In this document: positions 45,894-58,274 of the stretch, piece after piece
How positions within the stretch are numbered: position 1 is the stretch's first letter
Layout: every line of letters begins with the position of its first letter
Source: Siderastrea radians
Taxonomy: Eukaryota; Cnidaria; Anthozoa; Scleractinia; Rhizangiidae
NCBI GenBank assembly: GCA_964017195.1
Contig: OZ024891.1
Span: 7,654,994 to 7,718,993, forward strand
DNA length: 64,000 nt
Direction of reading: 5' to 3'
Position numbers and translations under genes: made by a program
Notes under the pieces: model-generated
Seen by the model: the letters and a program-made list of their open reading frames with translations, nothing else
Databases searched by the model: none
What the model was told of the DNA's origin: nothing

Positions 45894-48800
45894 TTAAACT
45901 TGTTCTTGCTCGATATCGTTTGTTTTCTGTTCCTCGAAGAACGCGACATTGATGTAGGTTCTCTGTCAAAGAATAAAAAAGCGGTAAGAAGGTCGGTTAG
46001 AAAATTAATGATCTTTACCACTATAGGAAAAGATGCAATTTAAAAGAACATAAATACGATTTTAGTGATAGACGTTTCTACGGATTAAACTTTGTGTCCA
46101 ACAGGGGGGGGGGTCAACAAGAGGCATGCTTCTCCTTCTGGTCCAACTAAAGTAGACAAGCTTACCTCTTTTTGGTGGAGTATTTCCTGTAGTGTTACAT
46201 GAAGTTCCTCAAAGGATGGACGATCATCTGGAGAACTCTGCCAGCAGCGTAACATAACTTCATAACTGAAATGGATAAGTATTACCAGTTAAGATCGTAA
46301 CATCGTGGCTAAAAATGTTATTTATGATGACAGTGGGACTGCAAGATGATAAAAAGTTGAACTGAAAACTGGGAATTCTAGAGCTCTCTAGTTAAAATCA
46401 TCTGAAAAGTTGGCGTTGTTATGTTTTCGCGATATTGCGTTACGTTTTTAGACTCGTAATATGGCAAAATGGTGTGCTCCTTGAAAGTATTTGTTTCAAA
46501 ATATTGCGCTAGCTTTGTGTGACTTTGTTAATGTAGTTAATTACTTGCTCTTTCCCTTGTAGGGGATGCAGAGGCTGGGATGCAGGAGGGTGTCACATTT
46601 GGTGTATTTGGATGAGCACTCCCCCCTTCAACTTGTCAGTCAACGCAAAATAAACGCAACAATTTGATTTACTATACTTACAGCTCTTCAGAACAATGCG
46701 CTGGTTTTTCCAGTCGCACACCATCCTGCAACATCTCATGAAGCTCGACCACGCCCTTCACACCCCTGTAAGGTAGCTCCCCTAAAAAGCACAAGCATGA
46801 AAGTGTAATGGCTAATGGATAAACTCCGGTGTTGATATGACGTACAGTTCTTCCCTTTTACTGTAGGTCGACGTTAGTCGATCACGTCTTTTACATCCTG
46901 TACTGTAGTTTTCTTATACGTTACACGGTCGCATGAGTGAGTCTATGATGAAGCGATAAGTTGATAGAACTTGCTGATTAAGTTAATTATTATTAACAGA
47001 CGATAGCTGGATCTCGTGTTTGCGAAAGGGTTGGGGGGAAGGCCGGGGGGGGGGAGGGGGGGTTGCTGCAGTGCCCTATCCGCTGCAATGACTTGCGGAC
47101 AGAATATTACCAAAAATTTTAACGTCAGTTTCGGAGTTAATAACTCTCTGGAAATTACTGTGAACGGTCAAGAGTTATGAAACAATGGAGGAAACTAAGC
47201 TCGCAAGATTGGCTTCTCTATTTCGCATACAGAGCGGAAATGTTAGGGTATAAGATGACTTTGGAGTTGAAATGGCTTGTATGTCAAGGGCACATCATCT
47301 TGACCAAACATGCTAGTCTCACTTTACTATGGTTTGTATGAATTATGTTTAAACTCACCAAGGGTAACTATCTCCCACAGGACAACTCCAAATGACCACC
47401 TGGTGAGATTCAGAAAGCGTAAGTACCAGGTACCAGTAATGATGGTGTTTGAAATGATTTCGACGCCCAGAATGACAGTTGGCCAACCGACAAAACGCGA
47501 AACAGTGGATATCCCATTTTGATTCACTCTGTGCCCCTCAGTTGGCCTTGTTCTTCCGAAATACAAGAAAGCAATTAACCGGAATGGTACCTCAATGAAG
47601 CGGAATGATTCCATCCCGTTCCATTTCTCTTCCTGCCAGTATATTGCGATGTCCCTCCATTTCATTCAGTTCAGGAGAGAGGTGTAGCTCGGAATTTCCG
47701 GCAGGGGAGTGCTGATCAGAGGGCAAAGCCCATAACTAATTTTAGACCTAGCCTCAAAAAATGTCATTTTTAGAATTTTTGTTTCTATCACGCCAAAACG
47801 GCAAAAATACATGCCCTTTATAGAGAGGGTAACACCTATTTAAGAAGTATTATTTAGCAACTTACACATCTCCTTTGATTGTACTGACTCCTCTCAAGGC
47901 TTCCATTGACATCCATAGCCAAGGAATGCGTCCCTTGGGGAAAAAGCTCGTTAAACATTGTTTTGCAAGTACACCCAGCAAACTGATGTTTTGGAGGTTT
48001 AGCTGCTACTGACGATTAGAGTAGTTGATTCTCCTTGCTATCTCGGAGTCGCAAGGGAAACAGAAAATTGTTCGAGATTGCCACAGTGAAGTCAATTTGT
48101 TTTGTCAAAACTGGAGACGTCTGACTCTGGTGCTATTTTGAAAGGGCTTTTGCGATAGCAGGGGTCCACTGTAGGTTACTTTCCAAAGTCCTGTCTATAA
48201 ATAAGCCCCCATCCCCTTCCGAATCCCACTTAATAGGGGGTGCTTGTGATGAAATAAGACATTAACCAATCGACACAAAGCCTAGGTAGAAAACTGCAAA
48301 AATTAAGACTGTTCTTTTTTTTGAAATCAAGAAAGAAAGCGAACAGAACTATTAAGTTATTTACCTCTGTGACCTTAATGTATTGCCCATCGGTCGATAT
48401 GTTGCGTGCCATTCCAAAATCTGCCACTTTCGCTACCAGGCCATTTCCAATCAATACATTTCTGGATGCCAGGTCGCGATGAACACACTGTGCGTAAAAA
48501 GGAGAAGGAAGACCGTATCATTAAACAACCATTACAATACACCTGAATACATAGTCTTTAGTTGAACAGTTTTAGTGAAGACTTCTTCACGAAATCCGGT
48601 GTTATGACAAATTCATGAGCGTTGGGGTTTAGCCGAGTACTTAGCCAAGGTCATATTGTTTCTTGAGCAACACATTTATTTACAAGATCCTCTCATTTAT
48701 TGCTAAGGGTAAATAGTTATCTTAAGTTGTCCTTCTCCTTGAGACCGTTCTGAAAAATTTGGGCAATCTTTTGTCCAGAGGTCGGCTAAAAAAACTACCT

Positions 48801-51800
48801 ACGTACGCACGTGTAGAGCAATTGTTCTGCTTACCTGTTTACTTTCCAAATGTCTCATACCACAGGCAACGTCTGAAGCAATGCTTAACAGTTCTCTCTC
48901 GGTCAGCTTGGACCATATGTTAGTGTAAGCTGGATCCCCACTCTGAGTCTGACTGTCCCGAAGTATTTTATCAAGACTTCCCCCGGAAACAAACTCAATG
49001 ACGATGCAGAGAGGTTCTGGGCAAAATGGAAAATGTTTTATAAAATAAGAATCAGTAGTTTTAAAATAGTTAAAAAACGTTAAATTTTGTCGTACCGTCG
49101 AGAAAATAAAACCTGCGTTACAAAAACCTGTCAAGAATAACTTGTTCGTTCACGAGCAAGCTTTGCTACCATAAATGTCCATGTTAAAACCTTGTCATGT
49201 TCAGAACTTAGCTCAATAACTGAGTTGCCAGTTTGTCAAGAGGGAGGCTTGTCAAGGAAATACTTGACATACTTTGTCGTACATACGAAAATGTAACCTC
49301 TTCAAATGAAAACTTTTAAAGGGAAACTTGGTCGCCTTTAACCAGCCTTAGTCTTACCTTCAAATGTACATGCTCCGACTAAGCTCACGATATTGGGATG
49401 GCGGCCGACGTGGATCAGTGTTTCCAACTCTTGTATTAGTGCCAGTCTCTCTTGCTGGTCTGCGTTGTCTGTTAACGAAAAGAAGGCGACATAGGATAAG
49501 AGTTAAGAATGCTTCAAAGTCTAGTACAGACAACTGATTCCCCTAAGAGACCGGGGTGATACGGTGCGTAATGTCGCTTTGGAAATCACACTGTGTGTAG
49601 CTTGCATAGTTAGGTTTTTATTGTATCGAGCTACAGTTTCGACCGACACTTTTGCTGTTGATCGATGGACACGGTTAATACTTGACTGGGATAGTCGAAT
49701 GAGAACTGGTCAAATATTGAGATTTTGGTCGACCTGTACTGGAAGACCCTATCTTACATTCAGCTATTACTGGTAATTACTAGAATCTATATGACTTAGA
49801 GATTGATGTTAAAGGCATATTTTAAAAGTTGGTGGGCTGTTGCTCTCCACTAAGCTCTCTTACGAATTTGGCTGGATCTTCGGAATGCTTCGCGGAATTT
49901 AACCCTTCCCCTTCCCCCCCCGTGAGACAGAACTGTCGCCATGAGCCAAGTGGCCAACAGCTGCGATAACTTAACCCGGTCTCGCTAGAGATAAGCAACT
50001 ACATGAAGATCTCAATAGCACATAGGGACTCGGTCACATGGAACGCCCTGACGCAATTTTGTGAAGGTGTCAGTGACGCAAGGGTCTAAAACAATTACGA
50101 GGTCGCGTCCACTGAGAAATCTGGATTTCAATATTGAGTCGCTGCAGACCGCCGTGCATAGGGAAGACAAGTTTATCTTTTTAATATTAACTCCAGTTGT
50201 AAATTTTAGGATAATTGGGAATTTTGAGTTTAATTTTCAGCATTATCCTTGAATTTCATGTTTTAATTGATTGTAATTTCGGTATTGGTAGCTTTTTTTG
50301 GCTCTGAGATCTTCCGATCTGAAGCCAACACGCCCACCACTACACCACCGCTCGTGCCTTCTCACCAATCAGAAGGCTTCCATTCATTCAGTAAGTGCAA
50401 ACCTTTAAGTCTTTTCACCGCCACTGGTAGCTCGTTTCCATCCGTTCGTAAGTACACTCCTTTATTCACAATACCAAACTCTCCTCCGCCTAGCTTCTCT
50501 TCAGTTATAACGAGCCTTTCTCGAGGAATTTCCCAGTTTCGGTTTACCGTGGCCATTCCTTGTAGGTACAATTCGTTATCGATGACTTGTTGTCCCTCCG
50601 TTGTGGATAGTGTGCCGTCTAGGCTGGAATTCGTACTGCCACTGGATTGGCTATTTCGCAGCTGATTTATAGTATCCAATCGCATGTCATTTTTAATTTG
50701 GAGCTGGATGAATTCTTGTTGTGCTTTGATCATCTATTTTTAAGAACAATGAAAATAGTCTTCTGACAATAATAAGTTTTAAGGAATCAAGTATCAGATC
50801 GCTTAAAAATTATCACCAGTGTCTTTAAAATGCGACTAGCAAACAGTATTATAAACACAGTTATTTGCAAATGCCCATTTTCTGGCAATTATATTCTTCC
50901 TTTCATCTTGCCATTTTTGTCATATCAAAATTCAGGTCAAGGTCAGTCCGTGTTTTTTTTCATCGGTAGTGCCGATGTCTTAAGTGACAAGGAGCATTTT
51001 AGTACTTCCGCACTCTTTTTACCACATTTTGTCATAACGCCATGGATAACATTACATACACAGTTATTTGCAAATGCCCATTTTCTGGCGATTATATTAT
51101 TCCTTTTCATCTTGCCATTTTTGTCAAATCAAAATTGAGTTGAAGCTTTCTAGTCCAATTCAGGTGAAGAAGTCAGATTTTTTTCATCGGTAGTGCCGAT
51201 GTCTTAAGTGACGAGGAGCATTATAGTACTTCTCTTACATTAAACTGCACTCTCTTTACCACATCTTGTCATAATGCCCGGGATAACGGTTCCTGAGGGT
51301 TCGACCCATCGCGCCTCAATATTGAACTCGCTACCACTCGCTTTTATTCTTATAAGGTTCAACTAAGTTAGCTTTGGATAGATCATTTCAGCCTGACAGT
51401 ATGGGAAAATGTTCTTTTACCTCTACATTGAGCTGATGGTTAGCTCTCTTTCGCTGCTTCTGCTTAAAAACGATCAGAATTGTAAGAAGAACAAGAATGG
51501 CGACGCCAATGCTAACAGAAGACCAAAGGACTTTTGACAAGCTGTCTGAGGTATCGGAATTACCTGCAGAACAGAAAGATAAATAGCATTTTATATTGTT
51601 TTTTAATGACGCGCCCTGACTGGTTACATTACCTACAATGCTAAAAACTTATGTCCTAAAGATCTCTACAATGAAAAGTGCTAGGAAATTTTCATTCCAA
51701 AGAGTATTCTCTGACAAGGTGGACAAATAACGTCCCCTCGATTTGTTAGAGTTATGTCGTACATCGCATCGATATTGTTCTGCAACGGTGCAATATATTG

Positions 51801-52359
51801 AGAAAGGTGACTAGGGGTATTATGAGTCATTTCTAAATTCACGTTGAGCGATACGATAATACGAACAAGTGATGTAATCCTTATGTAGCTTTTCCAGTCT
51901 ATTTTGTCACCAATAATCAATCATATGAAATACGGTTTGACGCGCGTCATCATTCAAATAACAACCATTCATTTAGCAATTAGGTATTTGGATAAAGTGC
52001 AAGTGATCTCAGCTGGTCATTCTTCAGCTCAACTATCTTCATGTTTAACCTACCTTCAACTTGAGAATTTGTGAACGTTATTGTCGCTTCGTTGGAGAAC
52101 GATTTTCCCACCGAGTTTCGTGCCACGCATCGATACTTTGGTACCTGTTTTCTTATTCCGTGGAATACAAGGGCGAGCGATGAAACATTGCCATTTTGGA
52201 CCACTGTTTCATTTGAGACTGTCGAGTTGTTTTCCAACCAACTTATCCGCGGACGTGGGAATCCATCTACGGCACATATCAGGGTTACCATGGCAACGCC
52301 TTTGGTAAGGTACAGAGTAGTGCTTTGGGGATGCATAGTAAAGATTGGTTTCCATAGTA
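45894..52359 (-). CDS. Ig-domain receptor tyrosine kinase, copy 3, last 11 exons
   Basis: The third paralogue, 5' end not in the window. Exons, 5' to 3': 52359-52054 (Ig-like 3), 51563-51421 (membrane), 50733-50403, 49468-49358, 49016-48835, 48487-48365, 47933-47866, 47399-47359, 46781-46682, 46265-46166, 45962-45894. All borders are GT-AG, phases match copies 1 and 2, and the 1574 nt are open (523 residues to the stop). The Ig exon lacks 7 codons and the 182-nt exon lacks 2 codons relative to copy 1. [22 protein letters not shown] and YINV are kept. The tail ends TNDIEQEQV. The intron 5' of the first listed exon carries a 10.5 kb insertion, so whether the Ig1-Ig2 and signal exons still connect is unknown. 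Confidence 0.82.
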
Positions 52360-53027
52360 CTGAAAACATGAAAAGACAATATTTGTAGTTTAAATTGTCA
52401 GGGGTCAACAGACGTGTCCACCACGCAGTTTGCTCACAATAAGACAGAAAGTTAATAATTTTCTAAAACATTAAAAACCAAGCCGTACCACATGGCATAT
52501 CTTATAGCGGAGCCTGCGGGCAAAGCCCGCCAGCGGAGCTCCATTGCTAAGCAAATTTGGTAATCTATCGATCCGAAAAATTTTGGTTGTGACGTCAGCG
52601 TACGTCCGTACAGACTCTGGGGGAGGGGGAGGGAAGTCCCAAGGCAACCCGACCGGGGGTGGAGAATGCCATCTTTTCTTGGCGGGAAATCGCGCGGTGC
52701 TTTTGGGCAACCGCGTTTTTCTTGGCGGGAAAACGCAAGACCATCGTCGCTTTTGAAAAAGAGGTTTCTTTAAAAAGCTTAAGTTTATTTAGCAAAACGA
52801 TTGTTCGACAGTACTGTAGTTTTAAATTTGAGAAAAAAAACACTTAATATCTATAAATGCAAAGAAAAAGTTCAAAGGAATATTGGTAAAAGGCGAAAAC
52901 TTCAAATTACGAAAGCTGCCTTCAAAGGACTTCATCGCTTTGTTTTCTTCACGGCGGAGAGCTTGCCTTGCTCTGAAACACAACAGAGTAAGTGAAGTTT
53001 TTAAAGGGTTTAAGGTGCATGATTTTG

Positions 53028-53313
53028 TATGGAGGCCCGTTCTGGTCAAAATTGTAGTAATAAAATTGCCCCAAAAGTCAGTTTTTTCAGTCACTGCTTT
53101 ACTTTTTATGAGCTTGTTGTGTATTTTCATCGGCGGTACAAATTTTTTTTTTGAGGTGGTTGCTTATTTTTTTTAGCAGCATGAATTATTTTAATTTAGT
53201 CTGGTTAAATTATTTGTATATTCTACGAATGAATTTTTTTCACTCGTACTGCAAATTATTTTTGACTGGTACTGCGAATTATTTTTTACTTGTGGTACTG
53301 AGAATTATTTTTT
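53028..53313 (+). repeat. Left terminal inverted repeat, outer part
   Basis: Complementary to 61632-61917 almost base for base. The inner third carries repeats of the form GGTACTGNGAATTATTTTT (three to four units near 53240-53313). It is interrupted after 53313 and resumes at 56602-56691. Confidence 0.92.
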
Positions 53314-56300
53314 CACAAGAAACGCCCCAGGGGCATTGGACCCCGCCGTTTTTCTCCTCCTCCCAGAGGGCAAAATATGTTACGGTCACTCAACATACGA
53401 GCCCAAGGCGTGTAAATTTTAAAATTGGTGATTTATCGCACCTTTGACGTGTTTGCTGCCATTCCCCCTTACGTCTTCTCCGCACCCTTCTCCCTGTGAT
53501 AACATGAATCCCTGATAGCATGAACCCCATCCCTCATTCCCTGGTCATCCCCTTGTCCTAGCTTTCGCGAAGAAGAACGTGACGAAATATTTTGACCAAA
53601 GCGTAACTCAGTTACGTCGCGTTTTTTAAATAAACGAACTGACATGCCAGCGTAATTCTAAATAGCAAGGGCACGGAAATTTAAATAGAGTTCTTGATAA
53701 AGAAACTTATTCTAAACACAGGGCGCAGAGGAGTCATATTTGACCGTAATGCTGGCTAAATATTCATCGTGCAAATCGATCTTGTTGATTCAAAACAATA
53801 AACGTGACTGAACAAAGCATCATGCTATCTGGTTACGCGTCTGGGGAAATTCCATCCGCACGACGAAAACCGCATACAGCAGTTACTGTGGGCGTATCAC
53901 CACTAACTAACAGCTGACTAACAGTAAAGAAAGAGACAAGGGACGAAAGCAATTTCGGTCCAATTTTCAATCGCCAGTAAATCGCCACACTTCAAACAAA
54001 AAGACCTCGTTTTTGGCAAGTGAAATAAAAATAATACTTTCTAACAAGGCGGATTAAAAGTTTAATCAGAAAGTTCGTTAAATCTAACTTTTGGGGAGCG
54101 AATTTTTGGAGTTGAACGGCCCGCTTTCGTTCGATGTGAACCAGAGGATAACGGTGACGGAAGTGCGGCATCAATTACATAACAAAGCATTATGCGCAGG
54201 ATCGGAAGCGATATTGACAAGTTGGTCTTTCAGAACATACGCAAAGCTTAGCAACGCTATCCCGGGACGCGTAACAAGATAGCATGACGCTTTGTTCAGT
54301 CACGTTCAGTTGTTTTGAATCAACAAGATCGATTTGCACGATGAATTTAGCCAGCATTACGGACTAATCTGACTCCTCTGCGCCCTGTGATCGCATTTGA
54401 TGTTGTTCAAAAGCCTTAAATAAAATACACTAAATATTTAGTCAAAGCTTCATGTTTACACCGATTGAGACTCAAAACATTTCACCAGAAAATCAGTTAC
54501 TTCGCGTACTAAAATTTCTCACCAATTTTTGAAGAGAGATTTCATTTCCAATTTCAACTTTTTTACATATCTGTCCATTATCTTGCGGTGAATAGCGTTT
54601 TCCCGAAGAATGTTCCCCATCGTTGTACGAACTACCGGCTGATCAGTCAAGATCAGCCGTTGTTTTGAATTTGAACTGATTTCACTTCCTCTCAGCATGC
54701 AGAAAATCCTCTTCCGTTTCCGTCACCAGTATGTTATGGTCCACATCGAACGAATCACGTGGTTTTGGTTTCTTTCCTTGCCGTTTTTTTCTTCTCGGCA
54801 CTTCGTGCCTCATTTCGGAAAGCTTCGTTTTCCGATAACGTCGCCCTTCGGGCGACCATTGTCGGCCTTTTGTCTTGCGGATAGAATTTCAGTAGACGCG
54901 TAACTAGATAGCATGCTTTGTTCAGGCACGTTTATTGTTTTGAGTTCAAAACAAGATCGATTTGCGCGATGAATTTAGCCAGCATTACGGTCAAATATGA
55001 CTCCTCTGCGCCCTGTGTTCTAAAATCTAAAGGAAACTGGTAGCTATGGGAAAAAAACCGTAAAAGTCTATTTTAGGCCGTGATTCAATGAGGGATTTGG
55101 TGCAAGCAAGTTACTTCTCCGAATCGGCTTCTGTCTTTCAATGACGTAATGTTTATGTGCTACGGCACGTAGCATGAATCATTGGCTTTCAAAGCTCGCT
55201 AGCACCTTCGTCCTTGCTCTCATCGAAGAGAAGTCAACTCCATTGAATTTCTTGTACTTTTCTACACAACTTTCCCTAAAGATTTTGGCGAAGCAAAGCA
55301 AAAGTGCCCAAACACTGCTTGCATTTCACTGTTGAATTATTCAACGTGGCGAAAGCAAGGGACTTTCCCGAATCGGCTTCTGTGTTTCAGTGATGTAATG
55401 TTTACGTGCCAGGGCAAGTTATTAGAATTCATGCCAGCTTCAAAGCTTGCTAGCACCTTCGTTCTTGCTTTAATTGAAGGGGTTATGCCATTAAACCGCC
55501 AGTAATTTTCTACACCAACTTTCATGAAAATTCTGGCGAATAAACGCGAAACGAACGAAGATTGTCGGCAAGTATTGTTTTGACCGAGCGGAGGTCTGGG
55601 GCAAGTGACCACGACAAAAAAAAAACAAGAAACGCCCCAGGGGCATTGGACTCCGCCGTTTTTCTCCTCCTCCCAGGGGGCAAAATATGTTATGGTCACT
55701 CAACATACGAGCCCAAGGCGTGTAAATTTTAAAGTTGGTGATTTATCGTACCTTTGACGTGTTTGCTGCCATTCCCCCTTACGTCTTCTCCGCACCCTTC
55801 TCCCTGTGATAACGTGAATCCCTGATAGTATGAACCCCATCCCTCATTCCTTGGTCATCCCTTTGTCCTAGCTTTCGCGAAGAAGAATGTGACGAAATAT
55901 TTTGACCGTAGCGCGACTCAGTTACGTCACGTTTTTTAAATAAACGAACTGACATGCCAGCGTAATTCTAAATAGCAAGGGCAGGGAAATTTAAATAGAT
56001 TTCTTGACAAAGAAACTTATTCTAAAATCTAAAGGAAACTGGTAGCTATGGGAAAAAAAACGTAAAAGTCTATTTTAGGCCGTGATTCGATGAGTGATTT
56101 GGTGCAAGCAAGTTACTTCTCCGAATCGGCTTCTGTCTTTCAATGACGTAATGTTTATGTGCTACGGCACGTAGCATGAATCATTGGCTTTCAAGGCTCG
56201 CTAGCACCTTCGTCCTTGCTCTCATCGAAGAGAAGTCAACTCCATTGAATTTCTTGTACTTTTCTACACAACTTTCCCTAAAGATTTTGACGAAGCAAAG

Positions 56301-56601
56301 CAAAACTGCCCAGAATCTGCTTGCATTTCACTGTTGAATGATTCAACTTGGCGAAAGCAAGGGACTTCCCCGAATCGGCTTCTGTGTTTCAGTGATGTAA
56401 TGTTTACGTGCCAGGGCAAGTTATTAGAATTCATGCCAGCTTCAAAGCTCGCTAGCACCTTCGTTCTTGCTTTCAGCGAAGCGGTTTTTATGCCATTAAA
56501 TCGCCAGTAGTTTTCTACACCAACTTTCATGAAAATTCTGGCGAATAAACGGTAAAAAAAAACGGGTATTACTAGACCCCGTCCTGACGGCGGGGTAATT
56601 A
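53314..56601. mobile_element. 3.3-kb nested insertion splitting the left inverted repeat; internal tandem duplication
   Basis: The uninterrupted right inverted repeat shows that 53314-56601 was inserted. It consists of two direct copies of a roughly 1-kb unit beginning AAGAAACGCCCCAGGGGC (about 53317 and 55627), each ending in CTGGCGAATAAACG. The first unit contains a further 1.3 kb element. Within each unit the segments with CCGAATCGGCTTCTGT recur, so there is older internal duplication too. Open frames here (minus strand, 55337-55706 and 56264-56611) recur between units but have no recognisable family. The element type is unknown; near its right end it has CCCCGTC...GACGGCGGGG. Confidence 0.75.
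53717..55017. mobile_element. 1.3-kb nested TIR element with 7-bp target duplication
   Basis: The ends are CACAGGGCGCAGAGGAGTCA at 53717 and its complement ending at 55017. They are flanked by TTCTAAA at 53710-53716 and 55018-55024. The second copy of the surrounding duplication holds the empty site with one TTCTAAA at 56020-56026, which proves the boundaries to within a base or two. Inside, the half 53717-53850 recurs inverted at about 54260-54386 and again at 54895-55017, so the element is itself palindromic or composite. No transposase is recognised. Confidence 0.85.
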
Positions 56602-56691
56602 GCGCTGACAATTATTTTTCACGGTATCGTGAATTTATTTTTTGGCCTACAATACATTGCGGGCTTGCGATTGAGGGCGACTGGCTCGAGT
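56602..56691 (+). repeat. Left terminal inverted repeat, inner part
   Basis: Complementary to 61524-61613 (GCTGACAATTATTTTTCACG and onwards to GGCTCGAGT). It lies 55 bp before the transposase ATG. Confidence 0.88.
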
Positions 56692-56745
56692 GTTTTGACT
56701 TTTTAGGCGGCCGTTTTGAAAATTGTGCGAGTGCTATCCAAAAGA

Positions 56746-58274
56746 ATGCCAAGGCGAAACATTGTCAGAGAAAGAAACGAAAGAGGTTTTCATCTTCTCT
56801 TACAAAATCTGAAAGGAGTCGTTAGTCTGTGCGCAAGTGATGAAGTTTTCTGGACCGAGGATTTAATAGAAGAGACTACGCAGCGGCTGCAAGACTCGTA
56901 CACAACTCTAACCCTTATGGAGCATGACACGACTTCCCAAATGAACGATCCCCTTCCTGAACATATGCGTCGTTTGAAGAGCAATATGCAATCTCTTCAA
57001 AGAGTTCTCCTGTCTTGTGAAACTTCTGCATCAAGTGCAGAGAATTCTGTTTCATTTTATCCTCAACCAAGTCCAAGGATGGAGGGTCATGGACCTGGAA
57101 GACCGGCCTTGATCATAACGAAAGAACAAACAGAATATTTCCGTTCTATACATTTTTCATGGGAAAAAATAGCCCAGTTGCTTCACATAAGTGTATCAAC
57201 GCTTCAAAGAAGACGAAGGGTGTTAGGAATAAGTGATAATTTCGAACAATATTCAGACATATCTGATGATGAGTTGGATCAAATCTACAAAGAAATAACT
57301 GCAGCTGATACAAATGTCAGCAATGGTGGATTTCTCACACCAAATATTGGTAAGAGACGATTTATTGGAGCCTTGAGGAGTAGAGGGTTGCGAGTTCAAC
57401 ACTGGAGGGTGAGCAACTGTTTACGACGGTTAGACCCTGTAGGCACTGCTTTAACGTGGCAGTTGGTAATTTATCGTCGAAAGTATAATGTTCCAACACC
57501 CAACTCGCTGTGGCACTTTGACTCGGCCCACAAGCTTATCCGATGGAAACTTATAGTCCATGTTTGTATAGATGGATTTTCACGTTTGATTACCCTTGCA
57601 GGTGCTGTGACAATAACAAAGCTGAGACTGTATTAAGACGTTTTGAGGAGAGCACAAAAACCTATGGGTTGCCATCAAGAGCAAGATGTGATTATGGGAT
57701 GGAGAATGTTCTTGTTGCCCAGTTCATGTTGGAAAGAAGAGGCTTAGACAGGGGAAGTATTATCACAGGATCATCTGTTCACAATTGCCGGGTAGAAAGA
57801 GCTCACAGGGATGTTTATGCTGGCGTCCTGTGTTTTTATGCAAAGTTATTTGACGAAATGGAAAAAACTGGTATCCTTGACCCTTTAAATGAACTGCATC
57901 TGTTTTGTCTTCATTACATATACTTACCAAGAATCAATAAATCTCTTGAAGAATTTGTTGATCAAATGAATCAAAGGCCAGTGTCAACAGAGCATAATAT
58001 GTCCCCTCTCCAGCTGTGGACGAGTGGCATGCTGCAAAACATAAATTCTCAACACACTGCACTTACTGTAGATGAAATGGAACAGTATGGTGTTGACCCT
58101 GATGAATCAGTTACAGTGAGCGATGAAGACTACCAGGTACACATTGATCCACCAACCTTTGCACTCACAGAAGAGCAAAGGATGCATCTGCAAGATCCCT
58201 TTCAAAATGACCATAATACCTTAAAAGTGTCGAGCTCACGACATTATTCCTTTTCAACGAGGAAGAAACTTTAG
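56746..58274 (+). pseudogene. IS3EU-like DDE transposase (integrase fold), one frameshift
   Basis: The element's transposase, start ATG at 56746 (MPRRNIV). The N-terminal part includes the helix-turn-helix WEKIAQLLHISVSTLQRRRR. A helical region follows (RFIGALRSRGLRVQHWRVSNCLRRLDP), then the catalytic core: first Asp in [10 protein letters not shown], second in ARCDYGMEN, Glu in [12 protein letters not shown]. The tail ([19 protein letters not shown]) is typical of this coral and fish transposon family. The frame changes by one deleted base near 57590-57600, between DGFSRLIT and DNNKAETV; each side is open, and together they give about 509 residues. No splice explains the change, since the first frame reads on past the join. 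It lies just inside the left inverted repeat. Confidence 0.88.

Noticed and set aside
52544..52756. G-rich 70-codon frame at the left end of the insertion
   Set aside because: It is repeat-like, with no start context or domain. It may be part of the outer mobile element but cannot be supported as a gene.
55337..55706. Minus-strand frames repeated at 56264-56611
   Set aside because: They recur only because the DNA is tandemly duplicated; composition and lack of homology do not support a protein.
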